In this document: positions 5,677-6,022 of the stretch, in pieces
Layout: every line of letters begins with the position of its first letter
Numbering within the stretch: the stretch's first letter is position 1
Assembly (NCBI GenBank): GCA_002344565.1
Contig: DDTZ01000112.1
Span: forward strand, 1-6,022
Reading direction: 5' to 3'
DNA length: 6,022 nucleotides
Source of the DNA: Bdellovibrionaceae bacterium UBA2351
GTDB lineage: Bacteria > Bdellovibrionota > Bdellovibrionia > Bdellovibrionales > Bdellovibrionaceae
Position numbers and translations under genes: made by a program
The notes under the pieces: generated by a model
Database searches by the model: none
What the model saw: the letters and a program-made list of their open reading frames with translations, nothing else
What the model was told of the DNA's origin: nothing

Positions 5677-6022
5677 TTGGTTTTTTCTAAGACCTGTATG
5701 CGAACACTGTACGAGGGGTCGCCGCATTCGATGGCATGACTGCCCAAGAAATAACCTTTACCAATATTACATGTACGTGCTGTTGGCGGATCTAGTGGCG
5801 ACAGCAGAATTTTCATCCCAGATCTTGGCGTATTTGGGTAGAACTTGTTTAGTAATTTTTGCGTTTCGTGTTCAATCACTTTTAGCCACGAGGCTTTGGT
5901 TAAAACAACGCGTGCGGATTCGCCTTTCTTGAGACCATCCACAGAACCCTGGACGAAATTGTAATCTAAAGTTAATTCACCGGCATCGTCTTTATATTGA
6001 AGCGTGTAGGTCTTGTTTGCTT
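5673..6022 (-). CDS. C-terminal part of an unrecognised protein, cut by the right window edge
   Basis: The minus-strand frame runs without a stop from the right edge to TAG at 5675-5673, giving 115 complete residues. A GTG at 5942 could be taken as a start, but the frame continues upstream with equally protein-like sequence (KTYTLQYKDDAGELTLDYNF), so the true start most likely lies outside the window. I do not recognise the family. The first third alternates polar and hydrophobic residues as in beta strands. The middle (about 40-65) looks helical, around a Trp and a Tyr. Two cysteines near the end, in RTCNIG and IECGDP, are 18 residues apart and could form a disulfide, which would suit an exported protein, but the N-terminus needed to see a signal peptide is missing. 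Convergent with the radical SAM gene, with a 4-base overlap. Confidence 0.75.
   Translation of the reverse strand, partial: ANKTYTLQYKDDAGELTLDYNFVQGSVDGLKKGESARVVLTKASWLKVIEHETQKLLNKFYPNTPRSGMKILLSPLDPPTARTCNIGKGYFLGSHAIECGDPSYSVRIQVLEKTN

Noticed and set aside
5650..5686. A plus-strand terminator for the radical SAM gene using the TTTTTT run at 5681-5686
   Set aside because: The only stems before the T-run (CAATT with AATTG) are short, AT-rich and too far from it to make a convincing terminator.
5645..5932. A 95-codon plus-strand reading frame at the right end
   Set aside because: It begins inside the radical SAM gene and is antisense to the minus-strand frame, which stays open to the edge and looks more protein-like.
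5673..5942. Treating the right-edge minus-strand gene as a complete 89-residue protein starting at GTG 5942
   Set aside because: The frame continues upstream without a stop to the window edge with plausible protein sequence, so the gene is most likely cut by the window.

Overview
The window looks like bacterial chromosome from a Gram-negative lineage. The style of the genes (small exported proteins of unknown function, a secreted subtilase, a sterol-desaturase-like hydroxylase, moderate GC, AT-rich spacers) would fit a Bdellovibrio-like predator. That placement is inference from protein style only; there is no rRNA or marker gene to confirm it.

Layout from left to right. Positions 2-208 (+) are the open 3' end of a gene whose C-terminus resembles the tail of an insertion-element protein. 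Positions 209-279 hold no gene, but carry a strong intrinsic terminator that serves the minus-strand operon to its right. On the minus strand, 3485 to 280 is a two-gene operon. The first gene encodes an exported 574-residue protein of unknown function. The second, 8 bases later, encodes an exported S8 (subtilisin-type) serine protease. The Shine-Dalgarno sequence of the protease overlaps the stop codon of the first gene, so translation of the two is probably coupled.

Positions 3486-3770 form a divergent promoter region. It contains candidate promoters for both directions, a 10-bp palindrome and a small leader hairpin. On the plus strand follow a membrane-bound fatty acid hydroxylase/sterol desaturase family protein (3771-4541) and a PA0069-like radical SAM protein (4585-5676). 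The radical SAM gene has no Shine-Dalgarno sequence, and a possible -10 element is placed so that transcription could begin at the ATG itself. Its stop codon shares the bases CTAG with the stop codon of a convergent minus-strand gene (5673 to beyond 6022), of which only the last 115 codons are visible.

No tRNA, rRNA, CRISPR array or intact mobile element was recognised. The part most worth following up is the pair formed by the unknown exported protein and the protease. The protease appears to lack a propeptide, has an altered HSTH catalytic motif and carries two large insertions in its catalytic domain. Its co-translated partner is a natural candidate for a substrate, chaperone or inhibitor, but nothing in the sequence proves that.
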